From Euperipatoides rowelli (lineage: Eukaryota > Onychophora > Udeonychophora > Euonychophora > Peripatopsidae): 12,915 nt of DNA. Positions 1-7,490 of the stretch are shown piece by piece (position 1 is the stretch's first letter; each line of letters opens with the position of its first letter). The DNA lies in the NCBI GenBank assembly GCA_003024985.2, contig PXIH01S0004326.1. One strand, written 5' to 3'. The position numbers and the translations under genes are program-made. A model generated the notes under the pieces. That model saw only the letters and a list, made by a program, of their open reading frames with translations. It had not been told where the DNA came from and searched no databases.

Positions 1-310
1 ATGGTGATATCTCACATATAATGATGAGAACGGAGACTGATATAATGTGCTGAACTTTCATGGTGATATCTCACATATAATGATGAGAACGGAGATTGAT
101 AATGTGCTGAACTTTCATGGTGATATCTCACATAAAATGATGAGAACGGAGAGTGATAATGTGCTGAACTTTCATGGTGATATCTCACATAAAATTATGA
201 GAACGGAGACTGATAATGTGCTGACCCTTTCATTGTGATATCTCACATAAAATGATGAGAACGGAGATTGTTAATGTTCTGACACTTTATGTTACTATCT
301 CAAGTAAAAC
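1..310. repeat. 57-bp minisatellite array, five full units plus a decayed sixth
   Basis: Tandem units begin at 1, 60, 117, 174 and 232, each starting ATGGTGATATCTCAC or a close variant (unit 5 starts ATTGTGATATC). Unit lengths are 59, 57, 57, 58 and 57 bases. A sixth, strongly diverged start (ATGTTACTATCTCAAG) lies at 289-~310. Each full unit also carries GATGAGAACGGAGA or a one-base variant, and most carry AATGTGCTGA. The window opens exactly at a unit start, so the array probably continues to the left. Because 57 is a multiple of three, one frame stays open for 63 codons (47-238) with a 19-residue period (MLNFHGDISH...). That frame starts with GTG and is broken by the indels, so I treat it as a by-product of the repeat length and not as a gene. 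Confidence 0.95.
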
Positions 311-554
311 ATTTAAATATCATCATTGTATGAGTGATTTTTTTCTTGTGGCTTTAAATGCTACAAAATTTGGTTAATATAGACTCAAGGATTCTAAAGC
401 TATTAATAGATTTATAGGTCTGTATGCTTATCCTAGGGCAGACAGACACCATAATTCTATTAGACTCCCCCAGCCTAAGGTAACAATTAAAAATGCTATT
501 TTATAAGATTCTGGATACAGGGCATAAGTCTAGTCTATATTCATTTATTTAAGT
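311..554. other. Unannotated AT-rich sequence
   Basis: I see no gene, inverted repeat or clear tandem repeat here. If the FOXRED2-like gene model is right, this lies in the intron upstream of its exon. Confidence 0.5.
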
Positions 555-1000
555 TAGGTAAATTTGATATAATTTCTTGCATAGTAAGTTCCAGAAGGCT
601 TTGGTGCAACCACATCCTAATCACCTTCTTTATCAAGAGGAGTCCTCAGATCTTCCCCAATAGTAATTTGAGTGCCTTCTAACGTTTAGGTATCATCTTT
701 CAGCACTATATCTAAAATTATTTTGTGACAACCCTCCATAAAGGTTTCTTGGGTTGATACAGAAGTAGATCGCCTGGCCTTTATTCCATGCTTTGTCTTC
801 ATCTGGCAACTCAACTAAAACCTGTCTACTTTGGAGATTCTACCAGTGTAAACTATCATTGGCTTACTTCTCAGTATTACAGTTGTAACACATACCCTCT
901 TGGCATAACAAGCTGACAAACCAAGTGAGCTTGACAAATTGTTTGAAGATAGAGATTTTTTTAGGACAATTATCCATAGTGTTGCTATAAGTCGACATTA
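555..1000 (-). pseudogene. Unidentified decayed minus-strand reading frame
   Basis: On the minus strand one frame can be followed from about 992 down to about 555 with only three internal stops (TAG, TAA, TAG). It is richer in ordinary-looking protein composition than the flanking DNA. The visible segments include CYAKRVCVTTVILRSKPM, TLEGTQITIGEDLRTPLDKE and DVVAPKPSGTYYARNYIKFT. The density of stops is lower than expected for sequence this rich in A and T. I do not recognise the family. It could be a fragment of a transposon polyprotein or simply chance. No splice sites or start codon were identified with any confidence. Confidence 0.3.
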
Positions 1001-1925
1001 ACTTGATGCCAGTTAACCATCATCAAATTAGATCTGCCTACCCTACTCCTCACTCAAATTCCCTACAAATTACAGTGTTAAGAAGGAACTGCATCTATAG
1101 AATGATTTCATGGAATTGTCATTTTTAACGAGCAGCCCAGTTACTTTTGTAAAATGGAAATAACCCATGGACTAATATTTTTTGCTTATGTGAAATAATG
1201 GGAATTCCTTTAGTGCTACATAATATTAAACTTGTCTTTTGTGTATGTCCAGTATGTATAACAAGTGCACCAATTTTGCTGACACATATAACCGAAAATA
1301 AAGGGAAAGGTGACATAAAAGACTGAGATGTGCTGGATATTATAAAATACAAGATGGAGATGTGGATACTTTTTCAAACAGCAGTTTTTAAAAAAGGTTA
1401 CAGACACGGAAGCTGAGGGCGGTCTGAAGAAGAAGAGGAAGATGAACAAAAGGGAGGAATGGAGAAAACAAAAGAGGGAAGGTAAGGGAAATGGAATAAG
1501 TTGATGGAAAAAGGGGAAAGAATAAAAGGAAACTGGAGAGAAGAATATAGAGAATCTGTAAAATAGAATGTATAAGTTTTATAATTTTGAGATTCTCTGT
1601 TTTTCTCTTCCCTCAGGATCAGGATTGCGAATAGACAATCTCATCTGGGAGGATTTTTTCTTTGGATAATTCTTCCCTCTATAATGTAAAGTTTTTATAT
1701 GGTAATCTTTAAAGTGTCACTAGCTTTAATAGCTTTGCTTGAGTGGGGGGTGGAGGGGATTGTAGGATATCAAATAGAGTCAGAGTTTGCAGCTAGATGA
1801 ATTTTTTTTCAATGATAAGATATTTTTTTGAACTGAAATATATAGATATGCTTCTTTTCATATTTTTTTTTATTCAATGCTTTTATCTTTTTCACTTTTG
1901 GTTAAGATTTACTTACCATTTTCAG
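1001..1925. other. Probable upstream intron of the FOXRED2-like gene
   Basis: No exon with convincing similarity was found. Overlapping minus-strand open frames around 1125-1449 have low-complexity or nondescript translations. The + strand at about 1430-1545 is a purine-rich tract (GAAGAAGAAGAGGAAGATG and similar) and is not a recognised domain. The right end carries a pyrimidine-rich stretch at about 1852-1901 and a TTTTCAG acceptor at 1919-1925. Confidence 0.6.
1852..1925 (+). promoter_or_regulatory. Splice acceptor of the FOXRED2-like exon
   Basis: A long pyrimidine-rich stretch (about 1852-1901) precedes an AG at 1924-1925. Reading on from 1926 gives an open phase-2 continuation into conserved flavoprotein sequence. 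No upstream in-frame stop could be excluded by another acceptor, but the conserved protein begins immediately at the AG. Confidence 0.8.
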
Positions 1926-2177
1926 GACATTAATTGTCGCCACAGGAATGTGGAAACCGAATAATCCTGATTTTAAAGGTTCACATTTCACCGATGGCTA
2001 CGAGCAAATATCTACCAATCCTAAAGACTATGAGGGTAAAAGTATCTTGATTCTGGGACATGGCAATGCAGCATTTGAAACGGCTGCTTCCATTTATGGA
2101 GTCACCAATGTTGTCCACTTATTAGCGCGCTCACGTGTCCGGCTGTCTTGGAATACACACTATGTCGGAGATGTAAG
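1926..2177 (+). CDS. FOXRED2: Internal exon of a FOXRED2/ERFAD-like ER flavoprotein
   Basis: This exon codes for part of a FAD-dependent oxidoreductase resembling FOXRED2 (ERFAD), which in vertebrates acts in the ER lumen and is associated with ER-associated degradation. Exon residues 4-12 read VATGMWKPN, the ATG motif typical of this flavoprotein superfamily. Residues 44-51 read GHGNAAFE, a GxGxxA Rossmann loop for NAD(P)H. Residues 68-81 read [14 protein letters not shown], which matches my memory of the FOXRED2 family. The acceptor is TTTTCAG and the donor AAG|GTAAGT is close to perfect. The exon is 252 bases (84 codons) and symmetric phase 2-2: one base completes the first codon, and the final Arg codon is split. 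There are no stops or frameshifts, which argues for a live gene. The partner exons lie outside the window. The assignment is by recognition, not by a search. A related FMO-type protein is the main alternative. Confidence 0.88.
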
Positions 2178-2183
2178 GTAAGT
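2173..2183 (+). promoter_or_regulatory. Splice donor of the FOXRED2-like exon
   Basis: The bases AAG|GTAAGT give an exon end at 2177 with GT at 2178-2179. A second GTAAGG at 2173-2178 would end the exon five bases earlier. The 2178 site is stronger and completes the conserved Arg after GDV. Reading through gives a TAA stop at 2179-2181, as expected for intron. Confidence 0.88.
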
Positions 2184-2727
2184 TGCATACAATTCCTTAA
2201 TAAAAGCATCCTAAACTTAGGGATTTATTATTAGATATCTAGCCTAATTGAAAAAAACTTGTCTCAAGAGTCTCTATTTTATATTGCTGTATTATATTAA
2301 TTGGAAATGAGTAAAAAATTGAAATCTCTAGGATCATGTTTAATTGGATGAGTAGATAATTCAACTACTAATCCATTTTTAAAGCATGTTTTTCCTAATA
2401 ATATGTAACATTATTTTGGTAAATATGAATTACTCGGGTCTGCGGTTTTCTTTTATAAATTGGCTACTAACCTTCCAATATTAACTCAGATTTAGTTTCA
2501 GAACTTCATAGGTTGGAGAGGCAGATTAGTCTATTATTGGTTGCAACTGATCATTTTCTAAGAATTGTGCACCTGGCGTGCTTATATGATTAATATTTTT
2601 ATTAATAGAGTGTGTTTATAAAATCTTTTCTTCTTCATGAAAAAATCATTTAAAAAAATGTTAGAGGTAGAATGAACATTTGCTGCAAAATGTAGCATGA
2701 GGACCATCATGTTCTTGAGCCTATTAG
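2184..2727. other. AT-rich intronic sequence
   Basis: No exon, inverted repeat or tandem array is visible. It is presumably the start of the downstream intron of the FOXRED2-like gene. Confidence 0.5.
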
Positions 2728-2949
2728 TCAATATTCAATTCTCACAAATGTTTTGTCCAACAACTCTTTGTAAACAGCCAGGATAGTGTACGTTATCCTC
2801 ATCTTCGTGACATCAGACACTGGTATTGAATAAACTTTAACCGCATAGGAAAAAGTTGAGGTTTTATGTTCAGCGATCGGTGTGCCCATGATGTCGACCA
2901 ACTCACCGAATCTAACTGCAATTATAAATGCCACATAGCTATGTCCCAA
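2728..2949 (-). other. Unrecognised minus-strand open tract
   Basis: About 73 codons stay open on the minus strand, in sequence less extreme in A+T than its surroundings. It begins at a TTG codon, not an ATG; the first ATG is about 20 codons in, at the residues IMGTPIAEHKTSTFSY. Other visible stretches are SIPVSDVTKMRITYTILA and YKELLDKTFVRIEY. It abuts the downstream side of the copia relic, where reverse transcriptase would be expected, but I see no RT motif. It may be a diverged part of that element, an unrelated insertion or chance. Confidence 0.25.
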
Positions 2950-3860
2950 TTAAGGGAATCTCAAACAATACTCAATTTGGTAGTGCCACCATTTATTTAC
3001 ATTCTAAGACATCATGGCTTCCTTTACAATGTTTGGATCATTAGCCCCTACCCATTTTTGTGAATGTCCTTAAAATCATGGCCATACTTTGTGATCGCCA
3101 GACCCCCCCCCCTAAGCTTAATATCATATAATCCATAGTTGTATAGTATAGTTCCCTTCTTGAAATCTCTTTCATATCCTTCTATGCCAACCAAAAACCC
3201 TATGATGCTCTTTTTCTTACTTCATATTTTTCCATATTTCCTCAGGCAGCATACTTTGGGTGGATGTTGAATGGACACTTTTTCTTAATATATACATCTG
3301 CCCAAAAATCTTATAGCTTGCCTGACATCAATTAATGTTCATATGGTCATGTCCATTAAAGTTTAATTAATCCATTCAGAAATTTTATTTTGTTCCAGAC
3401 TATATCAGGTATTCTCAGTTGCCTTGTGGTGCCTTGCCATTTTATATATCATCAAAGTATCGTTCAGGTACTCTAAACCATTATCACTCTGTAGTATTCC
3501 AAGCTTTTCACATAATTGCCTTTCTATATCTCTCTCTTGTATTCTATAAAATTGTCCAATATTTCAATTCTACGTTTTAAAAATATATCATTACATATCT
3601 ATATTCACCATTTGATGTCTTAATCGTCCCACACATGACTTCTGCTTTCCTTCTACTTGCATTTAACACTTTATATATAATTTTATTAGCTTTTAATTTT
3701 TTTTCTACTAAAGAACTTGTGCAATTTCTCAATATGCCCTAATCCTCCGCAACAAAAACATTTCTTTATAATGATTAAACTTACCCTTTAACTGATTTGA
3801 CTTCATTACTTGAACAAATTTCGGCAAACACATTGTTCTACTTTTTGACTCACTTTTAAT
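2950..3860 (-). mobile_element. Decayed, internally deleted Ty1/copia retrotransposon
   Basis: Reading the minus strand from high to low coordinates gives the copia gag-pol order in broken frames. A gag zinc knuckle (3719-3760) reads KCFCCGGLGHIEKLH, with His where the last Cys should be. An integrase start (3592-3639) reads VMCGTIKTSNGEYRYV. An integrase core (3459-3494) reads LQSDNGLEYLND, and EQNKISEW follows at about 3372-3392. A segment resembling the post-integrase linker (3117-3200) begins FLVGIEGYE. A linker towards RT (about 2953-3045) includes DPNIVKEAMMS. Only about 80 bases separate the zinc knuckle from the integrase, so protease and the integrase N-terminus appear deleted. No RT, RNase H or LTR was found. 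It is dead and antisense to the host exon. Confidence 0.82.
3103..3112. repeat. Poly-C run inside the copia relic
   Basis: About ten consecutive C bases lie between two recognisable copia segments. This is a likely site of slippage or sequencing error. Confidence 0.8.
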
Positions 3861-4128
3861 TTCTTAGGTTATTTCTTATCTTTTATTAATATTGCCTCTT
3901 TAAAAATTATGGTGTAAATCCATAATTTGTCCTAAATAATCTTTATTCTGTCATCTTCCTTTAGTTACTTATTAAATAAATCCCCCGTTAACTGTAGAAT
4001 GTTATATACTGTAACTTGTGTGCATTCATTATTAAATGGCCATTTCTTTAACTTATATCAAGATAATAGAAATAATGAATAGAAAAGGATTGCCTTCTCA
4101 TTAAGTTTTCATTCATCTTCATTTATTA
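3861..4128 (-). other. AT-rich stretch, possibly remaining copia gag
   Basis: This lies on the gag side of the copia zinc knuckle. Broken minus-strand frames show charged, lysine-rich segments such as EDDRIKII, which could be gag remains, but no diagnostic motif is visible and no LTR was identified. Confidence 0.3.
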
Positions 4129-4153
4129 CTAGCGTTTAAACCCGTTACACGGG
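4129..4153 (-). mobile_element. Helitron-like 3' terminus
   Basis: On the minus strand the order is a CCCGT/ACGGG hairpin (stems 4149-4153 and 4141-4145, three-base loop), an eight-base spacer (4133-4140), then CTAG (4129-4132) followed by T at 4128. Helitrons end in CTRR, have a short GC-rich hairpin shortly upstream, and insert next to a T, so all three traits are present. The body would extend towards higher coordinates. I could not locate the 5' TC end, and no Rep/helicase coding is visible, so this would be a non-autonomous or truncated copy. Confidence 0.6.
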
Positions 4154-4222
4154 CATCAAACAATTTTTTTGTTTTTTATCTAAGAGAAAACACCACTTAA
4201 AGTTTCTAAAAATAGTTCCCGC
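4154..4222. other. Sequence between the Helitron-like end and the LINE
   Basis: AT-rich sequence with T and A runs, presumably part of the Helitron body on the minus strand. The exact junction with the LINE is not defined. Confidence 0.35.
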
Positions 4223-4258
4223 ACTGATCGTAGATGGCGCTGTTACTGGATTTGGAAT

Positions 4259-4600
4259 ATGTATACAGCAATAGAAGTGATTCAGGGAGATATGGGTTGG
4301 AGCACGTTTGAAGATAGAGAAAAGAGTGCTAAATTGAGAAGATATGGAAGAATGCAATTGATGGAGGAAGAGAGAGTGTGCAAATGGGTATTTAGGGATA
4401 GTTTTATGAGGTCGACAAAATCAATGTGGTGGAAAAGAGTTATAAAGATAGCAAAGATAGTGGATGGTAGTATAATAAGTTATTATTTGGGAATATGGGA
4501 GGGAGAAATGAGAAGAGTAGCCGAGGGAATGAATTATAAAAGATGGGGAAAGGAAATAAGGGAATTGGGTAGAATTGAAGGAGAGAAGAGATGGATGTAG
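4259..4600 (+). pseudogene. LINE ORF2 C-terminal fragment
   Basis: 113 codons run from ATG to a premature TAG. The ATG is not a true start: the LINE similarity appears to begin before it, and full ORF2 proteins are about ten times longer. The composition is basic and Trp-rich (MGWSTF, CKWVF, MWWKR), as in LINE C-termini. The homology to the minus-strand copy at 7012-7490 continues beyond the TAG, showing that the stop is a lesion. Confidence 0.75.
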
Positions 4601-5079
4601 GGGATAAGCGGAAAGGAAACATTAGAGGTATATAGTTCTAAAAAGGTTATAAAAGAGGAAGGGAAATTGTACGACAATGATAGAGGAAGTATGTTGTTGT
4701 TTCAAGCAAGATCAGGAAGTTTGGGTACTAAAGTTATAAGAGGTTTGGGGGTGGAGAGGATACAATGTGTGATATATGTAAGAAAAAGAGGAAGATGGTA
4801 AACATATATTATTAGAATGTGAAGGGTTAAGTAGTGAAAGGAAAAGATTAATTGAAAGTGGGGGAGATGAGGGAGANANTATGAGTAATANAGATAGNAT
4901 GAATAAATGGTTGGGTTTTAGGGGTGAGGGAAGGTGGATGGGGTGGGTGAAGGTTTTATTGAGAAATTGGGAATTTAAGAGAAGGAAAGGGGTGGTGGAT
5001 CGGGAGAACTAAGGGGAGGTTGAACGGAAATATTGGCTAACATCGTGAGATGGCTCCGGAGATAAGGAGAAGCCAAACT

Positions 5080-5097
5080 TAGTCATAGTCATAGTCA
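5080..5097 (+). repeat. (TAGTCA)3 tail of LINE copy 1
   Basis: Three perfect TAGTCA units directly follow the LINE 3' UTR, as expected for LINEs that end in short repeats and not in poly-A. Confidence 0.85.
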
Positions 5098-5098
5098 C

Positions 5099-6120
5099 AA
5101 TCATATTCCAATTAAGGTTTTAGATATTGCTATATTTTGGGCCAATCAAATTCCACCAATTCCTATGAACCAATGATTTCTCACTCGTATTGATCAGGAA
5201 TAATAATTTTCACTATTTAATCGGGGAATCTTAAAATACATTGTTATTCATCTCTATAACCAATCAAATTATAAAGTCTGAAAAAGTCCTTTTCCCATTT
5301 TTATTTAGCTTGACATTCATTTATAAATTAGTTTACTCGCACTAAATATCATATCCTCAAATTTCTACCTTGTTTTGGGTTCACAGGCAGCCCTAGACCA
5401 TTAACATTTTAATAGTATACTCCGAGGAAGACTTCAAACTTAATTTAATGAACAAAAGTAATTAATAAAAATAGCTTACAATAGTTATATCTTCTTACAC
5501 ACACTAATGAACACAAACATTATATAACTAATGATACTACGCTGTAATTTACAGCATATCTATTGTAAATAATTTAAGCATAAAACACAAAGTCCATCAT
5601 AGAATATAACTTAATAATATTTCTTACAGACAATATACTGTAACAATGTTAATATTTGTTACAGATAATAAGAAAAAACAATTACTTATTCTTTGAATTA
5701 TGGAAATTCCATCAGTTTGGGGACTTCTAAATAATTTTAATTGGTTGATGACAGCTCAAAGTGTCGTATTTAGATTAATGAGTGAGCATCAATGATCTTG
5801 AGCACACAATCACACACAAAAAGAAAATAAACTTTGTAAAAAAAAAATACATTATTTTATTATAAAATTATGCAAAAAAAACTTAATCCTGGAATTTTTA
5901 TGCATGAATAAATTTTTATTATTTATGGATATTTTGAGAGCATAGAAAAAGAAGAAATATCCATCAGCAATTTGCCGCACAAATAAAATCCTGGGTTTGA
6001 CTGTAAGCTCTAGTTTCAGTCTTTACTCATTAGTGTCTTTTATAAAATATCGGTGATGGATTATCCGTTTGCGAAGATCAGAGAGTAAAAGGTGACATGC
6101 AATGGTTTTAAACTTTTTTT
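5099..6120. other. AT-rich region without recognised genes
   Basis: I see only homopolymer runs and a spaced 11-base direct repeat (CCAATCAAATT near 5141 and 5262). No exon or element end is evident. Confidence 0.5.
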
Positions 6121-6371
6121 GGTTGGATTCCGTTATTTGCCCACCAATATGGCTGACGGTAGTAAGTTGAAATTATCTAGATCGGCGCTCAGCAAAAGAT
6201 TATTTCACCTCTAGATTATCCTAGGGTTTAGGGTTACGGTAAGGTTAGGACTGTAATGAAAATATACTAAAATCGGCCAGAAAAGATACTAATCCCATAC
6301 GCTACTACGTTTTAGTTGTCACATGACACCTAATGTTAATTATGTTGGTGGGCAGATAACGGAATCTGGCC
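6121..6371. mobile_element. MITE-like element with 30-bp terminal inverted repeats
   Basis: The left end (6121-6150) and the reverse complement of the right end (6342-6371) match at 25 of 30 positions. The shared core is ATTCCGTTAT(T/C)TGCCCACC, and all five differences are transitions, which suggests age decay from identical ends. The element is 251 bp with no coding capacity. Runs of seven T flank it (6114-6120 and 6373-6379, with one extra C on the right), a possible but ambiguous target duplication. The inside contains TAGGGTTTAGGGTTACGG and GTAAGGTTAGGACTGTAA. The superfamily is not assigned. Confidence 0.85.
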
Positions 6372-6599
6372 CTTTTTTTAAATCATTTATTTTGAAACAA
6401 TCACTACAAAAAATTATTCCACTTGTTAAAAAAAAAATATTTAATGCAATTGTCTTAAGCTGAGATTACATTTTACCTGAATGTTACTTGAAGTTATTTA
6501 GTGATATCAGCCAGGGTATTGATTGACGTCCGTTGATTGGTTAAGAGTTTAACCGACGGAAGTTTTGTCATATCAAAATTAATATTAAAAAAAAGTATA
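6372..6599. other. AT-rich spacer with a hairpin at 6530-6559
   Basis: A short imperfect hairpin pairs GGTTAA with TTAACC around a four-base loop, with outer CCGT/ACGG pairing. No gene is seen. Confidence 0.45.
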
Positions 6600-6735
6600 T
6601 TGCCCATCTTGATTACCATAGGGTTTGGGCATAGTGAATTTCACACATAGGTGGAGTTAGCGTTCAGGGTAAGAGTAAGGTTAGGACTGTAAATAATTAA
6701 AAAAAAAAGGCATCTGAGCCCATACACCATTTATG
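6600..6735. mobile_element. Possible diverged relative of the 6121-6371 MITE
   Basis: The stretch repeats three internal landmarks of the MITE in the same order: TAGGGTTT(A/G)GG at about 6619, an 18-base identical block GTAAGGTTAGGACTGTAA at 6675-6692 (matching 6239-6256), and CCCATAC at 6719-6725 (matching 6294-6300). The spacings differ (17 and 38 bases in one, 56 and 27 in the other). No matching terminal inverted repeats were found, so it is truncated, rearranged or only shares an internal module. Confidence 0.5.
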
Positions 6736-7011
6736 AGGAATGGTCATTGGTAAGTTTGATACCCAGCCGTTAGATATTGAATAGCAGCAAGAGACCATTA
6801 TTACTTCTACTGTTAAGATTGTTACTTATTGTTTAGAAATCTGTATGTGTGACATATTTAGTTATTCATATTTTTTTGTATTTAAAATTTCTATCTAAAT
6901 AAATAATAAAAAAAGTATGTCGGTGAGAGCAAAAATTCTAATTTAAAAAAAAATGTTTATTTGAAATAATTAATAAACACCAAATATATATATATATGTA
7001 TAAAATCCTTG
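6736..7011. other. AT-rich spacer
   Basis: No gene is seen. A short AT dinucleotide run lies at about 6984-6998, next to the 3' end of the minus-strand LINE. Confidence 0.5.
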
Positions 7012-7490
7012 GGAGATGAGACGAGATGAAATTCCGGCTACTCCTTATCTCTGTAGTCATTAGCGTGTTAGACGACCATTCCCAACACCACCTTCTTAAT
7101 TAACCAATAAGCCTTTAACCCACCCTAACCATGTTGAATACTTTCCTCCTCCTCTCCACATAGCCTACATAAACTATCATTATTATTATTATCTTCAAAA
7201 TATTTTAATCTATCCCTATGGCCTGAAATAATAGCTCACTATCCTTATCATTCCCAATTAATTCCCCTTCCTTTCCAATATTACTTTTAGGTTATATATA
7301 CTGTATGTATATATGCAATATTACTTTTATTCCTATAAATATCTAATATTTTCTCCTTTAAAATTCCCTCTTCCACCATTTCTTTTATGATTTTTTTTTC
7401 TAACTTTTAACTCCATTTCCTATAGGCTAATCCATACCTGTCATTATCCCTCCTAAATCTCTTTCCCCATAAACCTAATGATAGACTAGC
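7012..7490 (-). mobile_element. LINE 3' end, copy 2, same family as 4223-5098
   Basis: On the minus strand this copy shows KEKILDIYRNKSN, then GKEGELIGNDKDSELLFQA, aligning with KETLEVYSSKK and GKLYDNDRGSMLLFQARSG of copy 1. A zinc motif follows: CRLC at 7158-7169, then GEEEESIQH with its His at 7131-7133. Next comes WLGWVKGLL against WMGWVKVLL in copy 1. The stretch between the zinc His and WLGWVK is deleted here. The 3' UTR shares GAGATAAGGAG(A/T)AGCC with copy 1, but the tail is a CATCTCGTCTCATCTC repeat, not TAGTCA. Multiple stops and frameshifts make it a relic. An ATT expansion (about 7174-7192) sits in the coding part. Confidence 0.82.
7277..7329. repeat. Hairpin insertion with 13-bp direct flanks inside LINE copy 2
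   Basis: AATATTACTTTTA occurs at 7277-7289 and again at 7317-7329. Between them lie 27 bases containing a perfect eight-base hairpin, ATATATAC (7294-7301) with loop TGTAT and GTATATAT (7307-7314). Copy 1 of the LINE lacks the insertion at the matching place. Confidence 0.75.

Larger units (their letters stand above)
4223..5098 (+). mobile_element. 5'-truncated LINE (non-LTR retrotransposon) 3' end, copy 1
   Basis: This is the C-terminal end of a LINE ORF2 with its 3' UTR and tail. An open frame at 4259-4600 includes VIQGDMGWSTFEDRE, typical of the region after the RT domain. It stops at TAG 4598-4600, and the same frame then continues through KETLEVYSSKK and SMLLFQARSG. After frameshifts near 4755 and 4795, a zinc motif CDIC...HILLEC (CX2C...HX4C, about 4770-4820) appears, then WMGWVKVLLRNWEF and a natural-looking stop at 5010-5012. 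A short 3' UTR with GAGATAAGGAG leads to three TAGTCA repeats (5080-5097). Endonuclease and RT are absent. Four N bases lie inside. The clade (I/Ingi/Nimb-like) is a guess. Confidence 0.85.

Noticed and set aside
47-238. 63-codon open frame with a 19-residue repeat
   Set aside because: It starts at GTG, lies wholly inside the 57-bp minisatellite, and is open only because 57 is a multiple of three.
1-310. CRISPR-like array
   Set aside because: The entire 57-base unit is repeated with no unique spacers, and the window is eukaryotic.
1125-1449. Two overlapping minus-strand open frames
   Set aside because: The translations are nondescript and begin partly with non-ATG codons. No splice or domain support.
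2866-3063. 65-codon + strand frame
   Set aside because: It lies opposite the copia relic and the adjoining minus-strand tract, and shows no domain.
4145-4357. 70-codon minus-strand frame
   Set aside because: It overlaps the Helitron-like end and the antisense side of the LINE. A shadow frame.
4440-4622. 60-codon minus-strand frame
   Set aside because: The antisense of purine-rich LINE coding sequence gives a Pro/Phe/Ser-rich artefact.
6222-6250. Telomere-like TTAGGG words
   Set aside because: Only two or three imperfect units, located inside a MITE. Not an interstitial telomere array.
6511-6766. Candidate TIR pair CCAGGGTAT / ATACCCAG around the possible second MITE
   Set aside because: Only about six to eight bases agree before the match fails, so it is not supported as element ends.
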